14,347 bases of DNA from Bacillota bacterium (GTDB lineage Bacteria; Bacillota; Clostridia; Christensenellales; Aristaeellaceae), in the NCBI GenBank assembly GCA_023443705.1, contig JAEZTD010000123.1, positions 1-14,347 on the forward strand. The letters run 5' to 3'. The notes under the pieces are model-generated. The model was not told where the DNA came from. It searched no databases and saw nothing but the letters and a program-made list of their open reading frames with translations. Positions 1 through 7,279 of the stretch are shown one piece after another (position 1 is the stretch's first letter; each line of letters starts with the position of its first letter). The position numbers and the translations under genes were made by a program.

Positions 1-273
1 GACGAGGAGCCCAAGGCCGCCGCCGCGGAATCCAGGGGCGCACTGCTCACAAGGCTTCAGGACGCCACCGCTGACGTGTGCGGCGTCCTGGGCACCACCA
101 CGATGACCATGCGCGAGGTTGTGGATCTGCAACCCGGTGACGTCATCCGCCTGGACCAGAGTGTGGGTACCCCCGCCGTCATCACCGTCAACGGAAAAAA
201 ATGGTTCTTCGGCTCGCCGGGGATCAAACGCAACAAAATGGCGCTGCGCATCAACCGGCAGTACGCCGTGTGA
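1..273 (+). CDS. fliM: Flagellar motor switch protein FliM, C-terminal fragment
   Basis: The window opens inside this gene; only the last 90 codons are present. They encode a SpoA/FliN-type domain: a stretch reading MTMREVVDLQPGDVIRLDQ, then a VNGKKWFFG turn and a closing KMALRIN strand. This is the C-terminal domain through which FliM contacts FliN/FliY in the C-ring at the base of the flagellum. Assignment to FliM rather than another SpoA protein rests on position: it sits directly upstream of fliY, as in Bacillus and Clostridium, and it is not followed by type III secretion genes. The N-terminal CheY-binding peptide and the middle domain lie outside the window. The stop codon TGA (271-273) is 18 nt before fliY and in the same reading frame. 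Confidence 0.9.
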   Translation, partial: DEEPKAAAAESRGALLTRLQDATADVCGVLGTTTMTMREVVDLQPGDVIRLDQSVGTPAVITVNGKKWFFGSPGIKRNKMALRINRQYAV

Positions 274-291
274 GGAAGGTCGTTTCGTAAG

Positions 292-1512
292 ATGGGCAAG
301 AACGATTTGCAGAAAAACAACGGAGCGTCGGGGCTCAACACCATTGAGATCGATACCATCGGCGAGATCCTCAACATCAGCATGGGTGCCTCCGCAACGG
401 CAATTTCGCTGATGCTCAGCCGCCAGGTGGTCATCACGACGCCCACCGTAAAGGTCATTTCGCCCAGCGAGTTCGATTTTACCCGGCTTGAGCCGGCCCT
501 TGGCATTGAAATCGAGTACAGCGAGGGGTTGCACGGCTCCAACATCATGATCATGAGTGTCCGGGATGCCCGTGCGATCGTGGGTCTTCTTTTGCAAGAC
601 AGCGGCGGCGAGGAATCCATGTCCAGCGCCGAGATGGATGATCTGCAGCTCAGCGCGCTGGGCGAGATCATGAACCAGATGATGGGCGCCTCGAGCACCG
701 CGCTGGCCACCTTTTTGAATCGCAGCATCAACATCTCCCCGCCCCAGTCCTTCGAGATGTCGGAATCCACCGACCGCTTCGATTGGCTGAAGGCGCAGGA
801 GTTCATCGTGACAGTGAGCTTCCGCTTCGTGGTAGAAGACCTCCTCGACAGTGAGTTCATCACCGTCATGCCGGTGGAATTCACGCGGGATCTGGTTAAA
901 AACGCGATGTCGTTGGGCGACGAAGACGACGATGGGGCTTCGCCCCATGAGGCCGAACCGGAATATGACGACGATTCGGACCCGCTCACCGGGCACAGGC
1001 AGGTACCCACGCCCATCTATGACGCGGACTATCCGCCCGAGCCGCCGAAAAACACCCAAAAGCGCCAGGCGACGCCGGAGCCCGCCCCGAGGCCACGGGC
1101 GGAGCCTCGCCCGGATCCCCGGTATGAACCACGGTATGAACCCAGGTATGAACCACGGTATGAACCGGAGCCCGCTCCGGATCGCCGCGCGCCACGCAGA
1201 AGCGTGGAAGTCAAGCCGCTCGCCTTCGCCAGCCTGGACAACGGCGGCTCCGATGATGCCGATCAGGTCAACCTGGATCTCGTGATGGACATCGACCTGA
1301 GCGTGGTGGTGGAGATCGGTCGCACCAAAAAGCTGGTCAAGGAGATCGTGGGGCTCCGGCAGGGCTCCATCGTCGAACTGGACAAGCAGGCGGGCGAGCC
1401 CGTGGACATCATGGTCAACGGCAAGCTGATCGCCCGGGGTGACGTGGTGGTCATTGACGACAACTTCGGCGTGCGAATCACCGAAATCGTCGGCAGCCTG
1501 ACAAAACCGTAG
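292..1512 (+). CDS. fliY: Flagellar motor switch phosphatase FliY
   Basis: 406 aa. FliY is a C-ring protein that dephosphorylates CheY-P and also replaces FliN. Two CheC-type active sites are visible and complete: D21-x3-E25-x2-N28-x22-P51 and S121-x3-E125-x2-N128-x22-P151. The C-terminal SpoA/FliN domain covers about residues 325-406. Between them (about 210-320) is a low-complexity linker, acidic first (DEDDD, YDDDSD) and then Pro/Arg-rich with four RYEP repeats at 277-292. The ATG at 292 is the only possible start: the fliM stop lies in the same frame and the 18 nt between them hold no other start. An AGGAAGG (273-279) sits 12 nt upstream. The N-terminal CheY-P-binding peptide of Bacillus FliY (an EIDALL-type motif about 20 residues before the first CheC motif) is missing. 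No cheY follows the gene. Confidence 0.95.
   Translation: MGKNDLQKNNGASGLNTIEIDTIGEILNISMGASATAISLMLSRQVVITTPTVKVISPSEFDFTRLEPALGIEIEYSEGLHGSNIMIMSVRDARAIVGLLLQDSGGEESMSSAEMDDLQLSALGEIMNQMMGASSTALATFLNRSINISPPQSFEMSESTDRFDWLKAQEFIVTVSFRFVVEDLLDSEFITVMPVEFTRDLVKNAMSLGDEDDDGASPHEAEPEYDDDSDPLTGHRQVPTPIYDADYPPEPPKNTQKRQATPEPAPRPRAEPRPDPRYEPRYEPRYEPRYEPEPAPDRRAPRRSVEVKPLAFASLDNGGSDDADQVNLDLVMDIDLSVVVEIGRTKKLVKEIVGLRQGSIVELDKQAGEPVDIMVNGKLIARGDVVVIDDNFGVRITEIVGSLTKP
1120..1167 (+). repeat. Tandem 12-bp repeat, four RYEP units in the FliY linker
   Basis: Four adjacent 12-nt units, each close to CGGTATGAACCA, run in frame within fliY and encode RYEP four times (residues 277-292). Units differ only in the first base of the first codon and the last base of the last codon. 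The near identity at DNA level suggests recent expansion by slippage in the flexible linker between the CheC and FliN domains. Confidence 0.9.
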
Positions 1513-1526
1513 CGGTAAATTGCGAT

Positions 1527-1533
1527 GAAGGGG
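1527..1533 (+). promoter_or_regulatory. Ribosome binding site deciding the fliO start
   Basis: GAAGGGG lies 8 nt before the TTG at 1542, which is ideal spacing. It abuts the alternative GTG at 1533 with no room for initiation. This favours the TTG start. Confidence 0.55.
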
Positions 1534-1541
1534 TGGGCAGC

Positions 1542-2030
1542 TTGTCGGACGCACTGGACACCGTAACCCTGATCTCGCCTATGCTGTGGGTTGTGGCGGT
1601 CATCATCCTGGCCTACCTCACGACCAAGTGGCTGGCGACCCGCGGTTCGTTCAAGCCCGCCGCGGGCAAGCGCATCCGGGTGATCGAGCGGGTTCCGCTG
1701 ACCCGGGATACCTATCTGGCGCTGGTAAACGTGCGCGGGCGGACGTACCTGCTCTCCGTTGGCCCCGGCCGGGTGGATCAGATCGGCGAGCTGGCGGAAG
1801 GCGCAGTCACCTCGGGTGATTTGGAGCGCTCGGCGGACGATTTTGAATCGCTTCTGTCCCGCCGCATGACCGGCTTCAGTCGGACTGCGGGGCAGGAACC
1901 GCGCCGTTTCAGAGACGAGCAGCCGGACGAGCGCCCGCACCGCTCCCGAGGAACGACCTCGGATGAGCGCACACGGCGTTCCAGGGATCAGGATTGGGAG
2001 GAGCGCCCTCGGCGCGGTGGGCGGCGATGA
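1542..2030 (+). CDS. fliO: Flagellar biosynthetic protein FliO (FliZ/FliO family)
   Basis: 162 aa from TTG 1542; a GTG at 1533 would add three residues but has no spaced ribosome binding site. FliO is a small membrane protein that helps FliP form its ring during export-gate assembly. It has one transmembrane helix (about residues 12-30), then the family core KRIRVIERVPLTRDTYLAL, followed by RGRTYLLSVG, on the cytoplasmic side. It sits directly upstream of fliP, as expected. The last 42 residues (121-162) are a highly charged tail with 15 Arg and 10 Asp/Glu in loose DER/RSR repeats; this is not part of the family core. The stop TGA overlaps the fliP start, implying translational coupling. Confidence 0.88.
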   Translation: MSDALDTVTLISPMLWVVAVIILAYLTTKWLATRGSFKPAAGKRIRVIERVPLTRDTYLALVNVRGRTYLLSVGPGRVDQIGELAEGAVTSGDLERSADDFESLLSRRMTGFSRTAGQEPRRFRDEQPDERPHRSRGTTSDERTRRSRDQDWEERPRRGGRR

Positions 2031-2860
2031 TGCGAAGATTTGTTAGACCGGCCTTCTTTCCGGTGATCCTGCTCGCGCTATTCCTTATACTTGCGCCCGC
2101 GGTGCTGGCCGAAAGCACCCCGCCCACCGTCCCGGGTACCCCGGCGGCTCCGGTCGCACCGGCTCAGGGCGCCGAAGCGGGGAATGTCAGCGCGGCGCTT
2201 CCGATCACGTCAATCGGCGGCATCGACCTAAGCGAGAGCTCGGACCTTCTGGAGATTCTCCTGGGGCTGACGGTGCTGGCGCTCTTGCCGTCGATCCTGA
2301 TCATGACCACCAGCTTCACACGGATCGTGATCGTCTTGAGCTGCCTGAGAAATGCCATCGGCCTTCAACAGACGCCGCCAAACCAGGTGCTGGTGGGTCT
2401 TGCGCTGTTTTTGTCGCTGTTCATCATGTCCCCGGTGGTTGGGGAGATCAACGAGACCGCCTACCAACCCTACGAGCGCGGCGAGATCACCCAAACGGAG
2501 GCCCTGACAAAGGCCGTGACGCCGATGCGCCAGTTCATGCTCAAGAACACCAATACGCAGGACCTGAACCTGTTTCTGGAGCTTGGCAACTACGAGCAGC
2601 CGGACTCGCTGGACGACGTTAGCCTGACCGTGGTCATCCCCGCCTTCGTGACCAGCGAACTCAAGCGAGCGTTTCTGATCGGCTTTCTGCTCTACCTGCC
2701 GTTTCTGGTGATCGACATGGTGGTGGCGAGCACGCTGATGAGTCTTGGCATGGTCATGCTACCGCCGGTGCTCATCTCACTGCCGTTCAAGCTGATGATT
2801 TTCGTTCTGGTGGACGGATGGGCGATGGTGGTCAAGTCGCTGGTGATGAGTTTCAACTAG
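2027..2860 (+). CDS. fliP: Flagellar biosynthetic protein FliP
   Basis: 277 aa. FliP forms the pentameric core of the FliPQR export channel in the membrane at the centre of the basal body. The N-terminus is a signal peptide (MMRRF, hydrophobic run, AVLA; probable cleavage after A28), followed by a Pro/Ala-rich linker to about residue 58. Family signatures are clear: TTSFTRIVIVLSCLRNAIG, the PPNQVLVGLALFLSLFIM run, and VVASTLMSLGMVMLPP with ISLPFKLMIFVLVDGW near the end. The start ATG at 2027 overlaps the fliO stop (ATGA); ATG 2030 is the alternative and would remove one Met. A longer TTG start at 1994 was not used, because it would put eleven residues before the signal peptide. Confidence 0.95.
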   Translation: MMRRFVRPAFFPVILLALFLILAPAVLAESTPPTVPGTPAAPVAPAQGAEAGNVSAALPITSIGGIDLSESSDLLEILLGLTVLALLPSILIMTTSFTRIVIVLSCLRNAIGLQQTPPNQVLVGLALFLSLFIMSPVVGEINETAYQPYERGEITQTEALTKAVTPMRQFMLKNTNTQDLNLFLELGNYEQPDSLDDVSLTVVIPAFVTSELKRAFLIGFLLYLPFLVIDMVVASTLMSLGMVMLPPVLISLPFKLMIFVLVDGWAMVVKSLVMSFN

Positions 2861-2873
2861 CGCTGTAAGCGGA

Positions 2874-2920
2874 CGGCGCGAGGCCCTTTGGCCTTTTTAA
2901 AGCGCCGGAGCTTTCGGCGC
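2874..2920 (+). promoter_or_regulatory. Overlapping stem-loops in the fliP-fliQ gap
   Basis: The 75-nt gap holds CGGCGC (2874-2879), GCGCCG (2902-2907) and CGGCGC (2915-2920). The middle segment can pair with either flank, so two hairpins exclude each other. A small AGGCC-CTTT-GGCCT hairpin followed by TTTT (2881-2898) and an AAAGC/GCTTT dyad (2899-2914) lie within. The fliQ ribosome binding site (AGGAGGA, 2924-2930) follows directly. The complementarity is visible; any regulatory or RNA-stability role is inference. Confidence 0.4.
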
Positions 2921-2935
2921 ACGAGGAGGAAGACA

Positions 2936-3202
2936 ATGTCGGAGGCGGGAATCGTATCGGTGCTCCGGGACGCGCTGGCGACGGCACTCACCATGGCGGC
3001 GCCTTTTCTTGCGGTGAGTGTGGGCATCGGCGTCGTGGTGTCGGTGATCCAGGCGGCCACGCAGATCCACGAGCAGAACGTCGGCTTTGTGTTCAAGGTG
3101 CTGGCCATCGCGCTCGTTCTGGTCGCGACGGGTTCCTGGCTGATCGCGGGCGGGGTGGACCTGTTCTCGCGTACCTTTGCCGCCATCGACTCGATGAAAT
3201 AG
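2936..3202 (+). CDS. fliQ: Flagellar biosynthetic protein FliQ
   Basis: 88 aa, the usual FliQ length. FliQ is a helical-hairpin subunit that wraps around the FliP-FliR channel in the flagellar export gate. Two long hydrophobic helices are evident (about residues 13-38 and 49-73), separated by the conserved polar turn AATQIHEQN. The ATG at 2936 is preceded by AGGAGGA (2924-2930) with 5 nt spacing; an in-frame start further upstream would run through the intergenic stem-loops and lacks support. It lies between fliP and fliR in the standard order, about 75 nt after fliP and 51 nt before fliR. Confidence 0.95.
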   Translation: MSEAGIVSVLRDALATALTMAAPFLAVSVGIGVVVSVIQAATQIHEQNVGFVFKVLAIALVLVATGSWLIAGGVDLFSRTFAAIDSMK

Positions 3203-3253
3203 CGCTGCACGCCGCAAAATGGTCGGCCTGACGGGGCGAAAGGAGGCGCGCGG

Positions 3254-4027
3254 GTGACGCTGGAGTACGGCCAATTCCTTCTGTTTCTGCTTGTGTTTAC
3301 CCGCATGTCGGGCGCGCTGCTGCTGAACCCGTTCTTCACACGCCGCAGCGTGCCGGTCATCGCAAAGGTCGGCCTTTCACTGCTTCTGGCGATCGTGACG
3401 GCCCCGACCCTCACCGGCGCCGCGCCCTCCTTCCCCACCCAGCTCTCGTTCATGCTGGCGCTCCTTCGAGAGATGCTTCTGGGCTACGCGCTGGGGCTCG
3501 TGCTGAACCTGTTCCTCTCCTGGGTTCTTGTGGCGGGCGAAGTCATGGACATGGAGATGGGCACCAGTGTCAGCAAGATCTACGATCCGCAGAGCGGTGT
3601 TTCCATGCCGGTCACCGGAACCGCGCTCAACATTCTGATTACGCTGATCTTCTTCGCCTCCGACGGGCACCTGACGCTGATCCGAATTCTGGCAACGTCG
3701 CTTCAGATGTTCCCGCCGGGGCCCACGATGGTCGGCTTCGAGGTTGGGCGGCACATCGCACTGCTGATGGGCGACATTCTGGTGCTCACGCTGAAGCTGG
3801 CGATGCCTGTTTTAACCATCGAGCTGCTCACCGAAGCGGGTCAGGGCATCCTGATGCGCATCTCCCCGCAGATCAACATCTTCGCGGTGGGCATTCAGCT
3901 AAAGATCGGAATCGGCATTGCGGTGGTGATTCTGGCGCTTCCGGCCATGACCCGGTTGGTGGACGCCACGCTCTCCGAGATGTTCATACAGCTGCAAAAG
4001 AGCCTGACCATGCTGCTCCAGGGATAG
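3254..4027 (+). CDS. fliR: Flagellar biosynthetic protein FliR
   Basis: 257 aa, typical for FliR, the single-copy subunit that completes the FliP5-FliQ4-FliR1 export channel. The protein is almost entirely hydrophobic, with about six membrane segments. Family hallmarks include the N-terminal TRMSGALLLNPFF followed by RRSVPVIAKVGLSLLLAI, the VAGEVMDMEMGTSVSKIYDP loop in the middle, and the LTEAGQGILMRISPQINIF stretch. The start is GTG 3254 with AAAGGAGG seven nt upstream. The gene stops 28 nt before flhB, consistent with a polycistronic export-gate operon. Confidence 0.95.
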   Translation: MTLEYGQFLLFLLVFTRMSGALLLNPFFTRRSVPVIAKVGLSLLLAIVTAPTLTGAAPSFPTQLSFMLALLREMLLGYALGLVLNLFLSWVLVAGEVMDMEMGTSVSKIYDPQSGVSMPVTGTALNILITLIFFASDGHLTLIRILATSLQMFPPGPTMVGFEVGRHIALLMGDILVLTLKLAMPVLTIELLTEAGQGILMRISPQINIFAVGIQLKIGIGIAVVILALPAMTRLVDATLSEMFIQLQKSLTMLLQG

Positions 4028-4055
4028 GCCGCGGCGCGCGAAGGGAGGCGGAACA

Positions 4056-5120
4056 GTGGACAACGGCTCGAAGACCGAACGCGCAACACCGAGAAAAAAA
4101 GACGACGAACGAAAAAAAGGCAATATATTCCAAAGCAAGGACATTACGAACTCGGTGTCGCTGCTCGGCATCGCCTACCTTTTTAAGCTGGGCGGCGGCT
4201 GGCTGTTCGGAACGATGGAGCGGGTTGTGCGCGAAGGCTGCGCCAGCCTCACCCTCACCCAAACGCTGACGGTCAAGGAAGCGGCGGGGTTCATGGCCAA
4301 CTTCAGCATCGACATGGCGGTTCTCATCGTGCCCGTCTCGGCGGCGTCGATGTTCATGGGGCTCGCGTTGACGGGCGTTCAGACAAGGTTTCTCTTCACG
4401 CCCAGCCTTCTCGGGCCGAAGCTCTCCCGGATCAACCCGCTGTCCGGCCTCAAGAACCTGTTCTCTCCCAAGACGGTGGTCGAGCTTCTCAAATCGATCA
4501 TCAAAATTGCGATCATCGGGTTCATCCTCTACTCCGACATCAGCGCGCGGCTCACCGCCGCCACGCTCTCCCCGCTGATTAACCCCGAGAGCAGCATGCG
4601 CTGGCTGGTGGAAGCGGTCTTCGACATCACCGTGCGCATCGCCATGTTCATGGCGATCTTCGCCGCCTTCGACTACCTCTACCAGTGGTGGGACTACGAA
4701 AAGCGGATGCGCATGACGAAGGAAGAGGTCAAGGAAGAGCACAAGCGCATGGAGGGTGACCCGAACATCAAGGGTAGGATCCGCTCGCTCCAGCGGCGCA
4801 TGGCGCAGGCGCGGATGATGCACAAGGTGCCCACCGCCGACGTGGTCGTAAAAAACCCGACGCACTACGCGGTGGCGCTCAAGTATGAACCCTCCCGGAA
4901 CGCCTCCCCGGTGGTGGTGGCCAAGGGCGTCGACCTTGTGGCCCTTCGGATCATCCGCATCGCGGAGGAAAACGGCGTGTACGTCACCGAAAATCGGCCG
5001 CTGGCCCGTGGGCTCTACGAAGCGGTGGAACTTGACCGCGAGATCCCCGAGCAGTTTTTTAAGCCCGTGGCCGACATCATCGCGTTTATCTACAACCTGA
5101 AAAAGAAACGCCCCGGGTAA
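4056..5120 (+). CDS. flhB: Flagellar export specificity switch protein FlhB
   Basis: 354 aa. FlhB is an integral membrane export-gate protein whose cytoplasmic domain cleaves itself between N and P of NPTH, switching export from rod/hook to filament substrates. The NPTH motif is intact at residues 267-270. Four membrane segments fall at about 33-55, 87-110, 142-163 and 187-211, followed by a charged linker helix (about 213-255). The conserved RINPLSGLKNLFSPKTVVEL segment precedes the third helix, and the cytosolic N-terminus has the usual TERATPRKKDDERKKG. The start is GTG 4056 with AGGGAGG upstream. It is a full-length, apparently functional member of the family. Confidence 0.97.
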   Translation: MDNGSKTERATPRKKDDERKKGNIFQSKDITNSVSLLGIAYLFKLGGGWLFGTMERVVREGCASLTLTQTLTVKEAAGFMANFSIDMAVLIVPVSAASMFMGLALTGVQTRFLFTPSLLGPKLSRINPLSGLKNLFSPKTVVELLKSIIKIAIIGFILYSDISARLTAATLSPLINPESSMRWLVEAVFDITVRIAMFMAIFAAFDYLYQWWDYEKRMRMTKEEVKEEHKRMEGDPNIKGRIRSLQRRMAQARMMHKVPTADVVVKNPTHYAVALKYEPSRNASPVVVAKGVDLVALRIIRIAEENGVYVTENRPLARGLYEAVELDREIPEQFFKPVADIIAFIYNLKKKRPG

Positions 5121-5199
5121 AGAACACGCCGACACACGGAGGAACGAAGAAAACCCGGCAGATTAAGCAAACCAACAACCTTAAGAAAAGGCGGGCTGG

Positions 5200-7248
5200 A
5201 TGAAGAAACTTCTCGACAACGCGCTGACGCTGTTCGTCGTCGGCATCATATTCCTGCTCATCATCCCGCTGAACACGGCGTTTCTTGATGTGATGCTGAT
5301 CATCAACATCGCCGTGTCGCTGGTGATCTTTCTGATCTCGATGTACGTCCGGGAGGCGCTGGAGTTTTCCGTGTTCCCGTCGGTCCTTCTGGTCACGACG
5401 CTCTTGCGCGTGGGCCTTAACGTATCCTCGACCCGGCTGATCCTGGGCAACAGCGGGGACGCCGGTTCGGTCATCCGGACTTTCGGCGAGTTCGTCATCG
5501 GCGGCAACGCGGTGGTTGGGTTCATCGTGTTCTTGATCATCGTCATCGTGCAGTTCATCGTCATCACCAAGGGCGCCGAGCGCGTGGCCGAGGTGGCCGC
5601 AAGGTTCACGCTGGACGCCATGCCCGGCAAGCAGATGGCCGTGGACGCCGACCTCAATTCCGGCCTGATCGACGACGCCACCGCCAAGATCCGCCGCCAG
5701 AAGGTGCAGCGGGAGGCCGACTTCTACGGCTCCATGGACGGCGCGGCCAAGTTCATCAAGGGCGACGCCATCATTTCGATCATCACACTGCTCATCAACA
5801 GCGTCGGCGGCATCATCATCGGCCTTGTGATGGGCGGCGGCGACCTGCAGACCGTGGTTTCTACCTACATCGTCGCCACCGTCGGCGACGGCCTCTCCGG
5901 CCAGATCCCGGCGCTGATGATCTCCACCGCCACCGGCATGCTGGTGACCCGCGCCGCGTCGGTTAACAGCTTCTCCGAGGACCTTAAAACCCAGATCGTA
6001 TCCTACCCCATCGCGCTGATGATCGCGGGCGCCCTTTTGATCGTGATGTCGCTGATCCCGGGCTTCCCCGTGATCATCCTGCTCCTCGTGGGCGGCGGCC
6101 TGATCGCGCTGGCGCTGATGCTGGAGCGGCGGCGCGTGCCGGAAGCCGAGCTGTCGGGCGCGTCGGTGGACGCTTCGCTGCCGGTCAACGACACGGAGTT
6201 CTACCGGAACACCGAAAACATCTATTCACTCCTAAACGTCGAGCCCGTCGAGGTGGAGGTGGGCTACAGCCTGATTCCGCTGGTGGACGAGGCCCGCGGC
6301 GGCAACTTCATCAACCGCGTGGTGATGCTCAGGCGGCAGTTCGCCGAGGAGATGGGCATGGTGGTGCCCGCGGTGACGCTGCGCGACAACGCAGAGCTCG
6401 GCGTGAACGAATACGTCATCAAGCTCAAGGGCGAGGCCATCGCCGGCGGCGAGGTGCTGGCCGACCACTTTCTGGCCATGAACCCCATCGAAGGCGCTCA
6501 GGAGATCGACGGCATCGACACGCTGGAGCCCGCCTTCAAGATCCGCGCCATGTGGATCACCGCCGACATCCGCGACCTGGCCCAGATGAGTGGCTACACG
6601 GTCATCGACCCGCTCTCGGTCATCGTGACCCACCTGTCGGAGGTCATCAAGAAGAACGCTCACGAGCTGTTCGGCCGCAAAGAGCTGATTCTGCTCCTGG
6701 ACAACCTGAAAAAAACCAACCGCGAACTGGTGGAAGACCTGGTGCCGGGCGTCGTCTCTCACCTCGACCTTCAAAAGGTGCTGTGCAACCTGCTCGCCGA
6801 GCAGATTCCCATCCGAGACCTCCAGACGATCCTCGAAACGCTGGGCGAGTACGCGCCGAATGTCAAGGATACCGACCTCCTGACCGAGTACGTGCGGCAG
6901 GCGCTCAAACGCACGATCACCCGCCGGTTCGCCCAGGACGGCAGCCTTAAGGTGGTTACGCTCAACCCGGAGATCGAAAACCTCATTATGGGCGGCGTGC
7001 GCAAGACCGCCGGAAACGCCTACGTGTCGCTGGAGCCGTCGGTCATGCAGAACATCCTGAACGCCCACATGGAGCAGGAAAACCGGCTCAAGGACCAACT
7101 GAACGACGTCGTCGTGCTGACCTCCCCGGTGGTCCGGTGCTACTACCGAAAGATGATCGAACAGTTCTCTTCGGAAGCGGTGGTCCTGTCCTTCAACGAG
7201 ATCAACCACGACGTAAACATCCAGGCGCTGGGGACCATCTCCATCTGA
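5200..7248 (+). CDS. flhA: Flagellar biosynthesis protein FlhA
   Basis: 682 aa, normal FlhA length. FlhA forms the nonameric export gate; its cytoplasmic domain docks chaperone-substrate complexes. The N-terminal half has about eight membrane helices. The FHIPEP signature LLRVGLNVSSTRLIL lies at about 68-82, and the conserved cytoplasmic loop (RFTLDAMPGKQMAVDADLN and following to KFIKGDA) at about 135-190. From about residue 320 a large soluble domain follows, with EVGYSLIPLVDE, LRDNAELGVNEYVI, and a C-terminal FNEI/ALGTISI end. The start is ATG 5200 with AAAGG 8 nt upstream; an in-frame stop at 5182 rules out any longer form. A 79-nt non-coding gap separates it from flhB. Confidence 0.97.
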   Translation: MKKLLDNALTLFVVGIIFLLIIPLNTAFLDVMLIINIAVSLVIFLISMYVREALEFSVFPSVLLVTTLLRVGLNVSSTRLILGNSGDAGSVIRTFGEFVIGGNAVVGFIVFLIIVIVQFIVITKGAERVAEVAARFTLDAMPGKQMAVDADLNSGLIDDATAKIRRQKVQREADFYGSMDGAAKFIKGDAIISIITLLINSVGGIIIGLVMGGGDLQTVVSTYIVATVGDGLSGQIPALMISTATGMLVTRAASVNSFSEDLKTQIVSYPIALMIAGALLIVMSLIPGFPVIILLLVGGGLIALALMLERRRVPEAELSGASVDASLPVNDTEFYRNTENIYSLLNVEPVEVEVGYSLIPLVDEARGGNFINRVVMLRRQFAEEMGMVVPAVTLRDNAELGVNEYVIKLKGEAIAGGEVLADHFLAMNPIEGAQEIDGIDTLEPAFKIRAMWITADIRDLAQMSGYTVIDPLSVIVTHLSEVIKKNAHELFGRKELILLLDNLKKTNRELVEDLVPGVVSHLDLQKVLCNLLAEQIPIRDLQTILETLGEYAPNVKDTDLLTEYVRQALKRTITRRFAQDGSLKVVTLNPEIENLIMGGVRKTAGNAYVSLEPSVMQNILNAHMEQENRLKDQLNDVVVLTSPVVRCYYRKMIEQFSSEAVVLSFNEINHDVNIQALGTISI

Positions 7249-7279
7249 TGAGCCCCACGACGGCTAGGACGGTACAAAC

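Noticed and set aside
1120..1167. CRISPR-like or minisatellite array
   Set aside because: The units are 12 bp, directly adjacent, without spacers, and in frame within fliY.
1994..2026. Longer FliP start at TTG 1994
   Set aside because: It would place eleven non-hydrophobic residues before a clear signal peptide. The ATG overlapping the fliO stop fits translational coupling better.
2881..2898. Intrinsic terminator after fliP (AGGCC-CTTT-GGCCT then TTTT)
   Set aside because: The stem is only 5 bp and the T-run is short. It lies inside an essential export-gate operon, so I list it only as part of the stem-loop region.
3984..5135. Long minus-strand reading frame opposite flhB (383 codons)
   Set aside because: It is the antisense shadow of a clear FlhB gene in GC-rich DNA. 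The translation is His/Arg/Glu-rich with no domain.
6232..7209. Minus-strand reading frame opposite flhA (325 codons), and similar ones opposite fliY, sigD, flgG and flgK
   Set aside because: Each lies fully inside a well-recognised + strand gene and has compositional bias typical of antisense frames.
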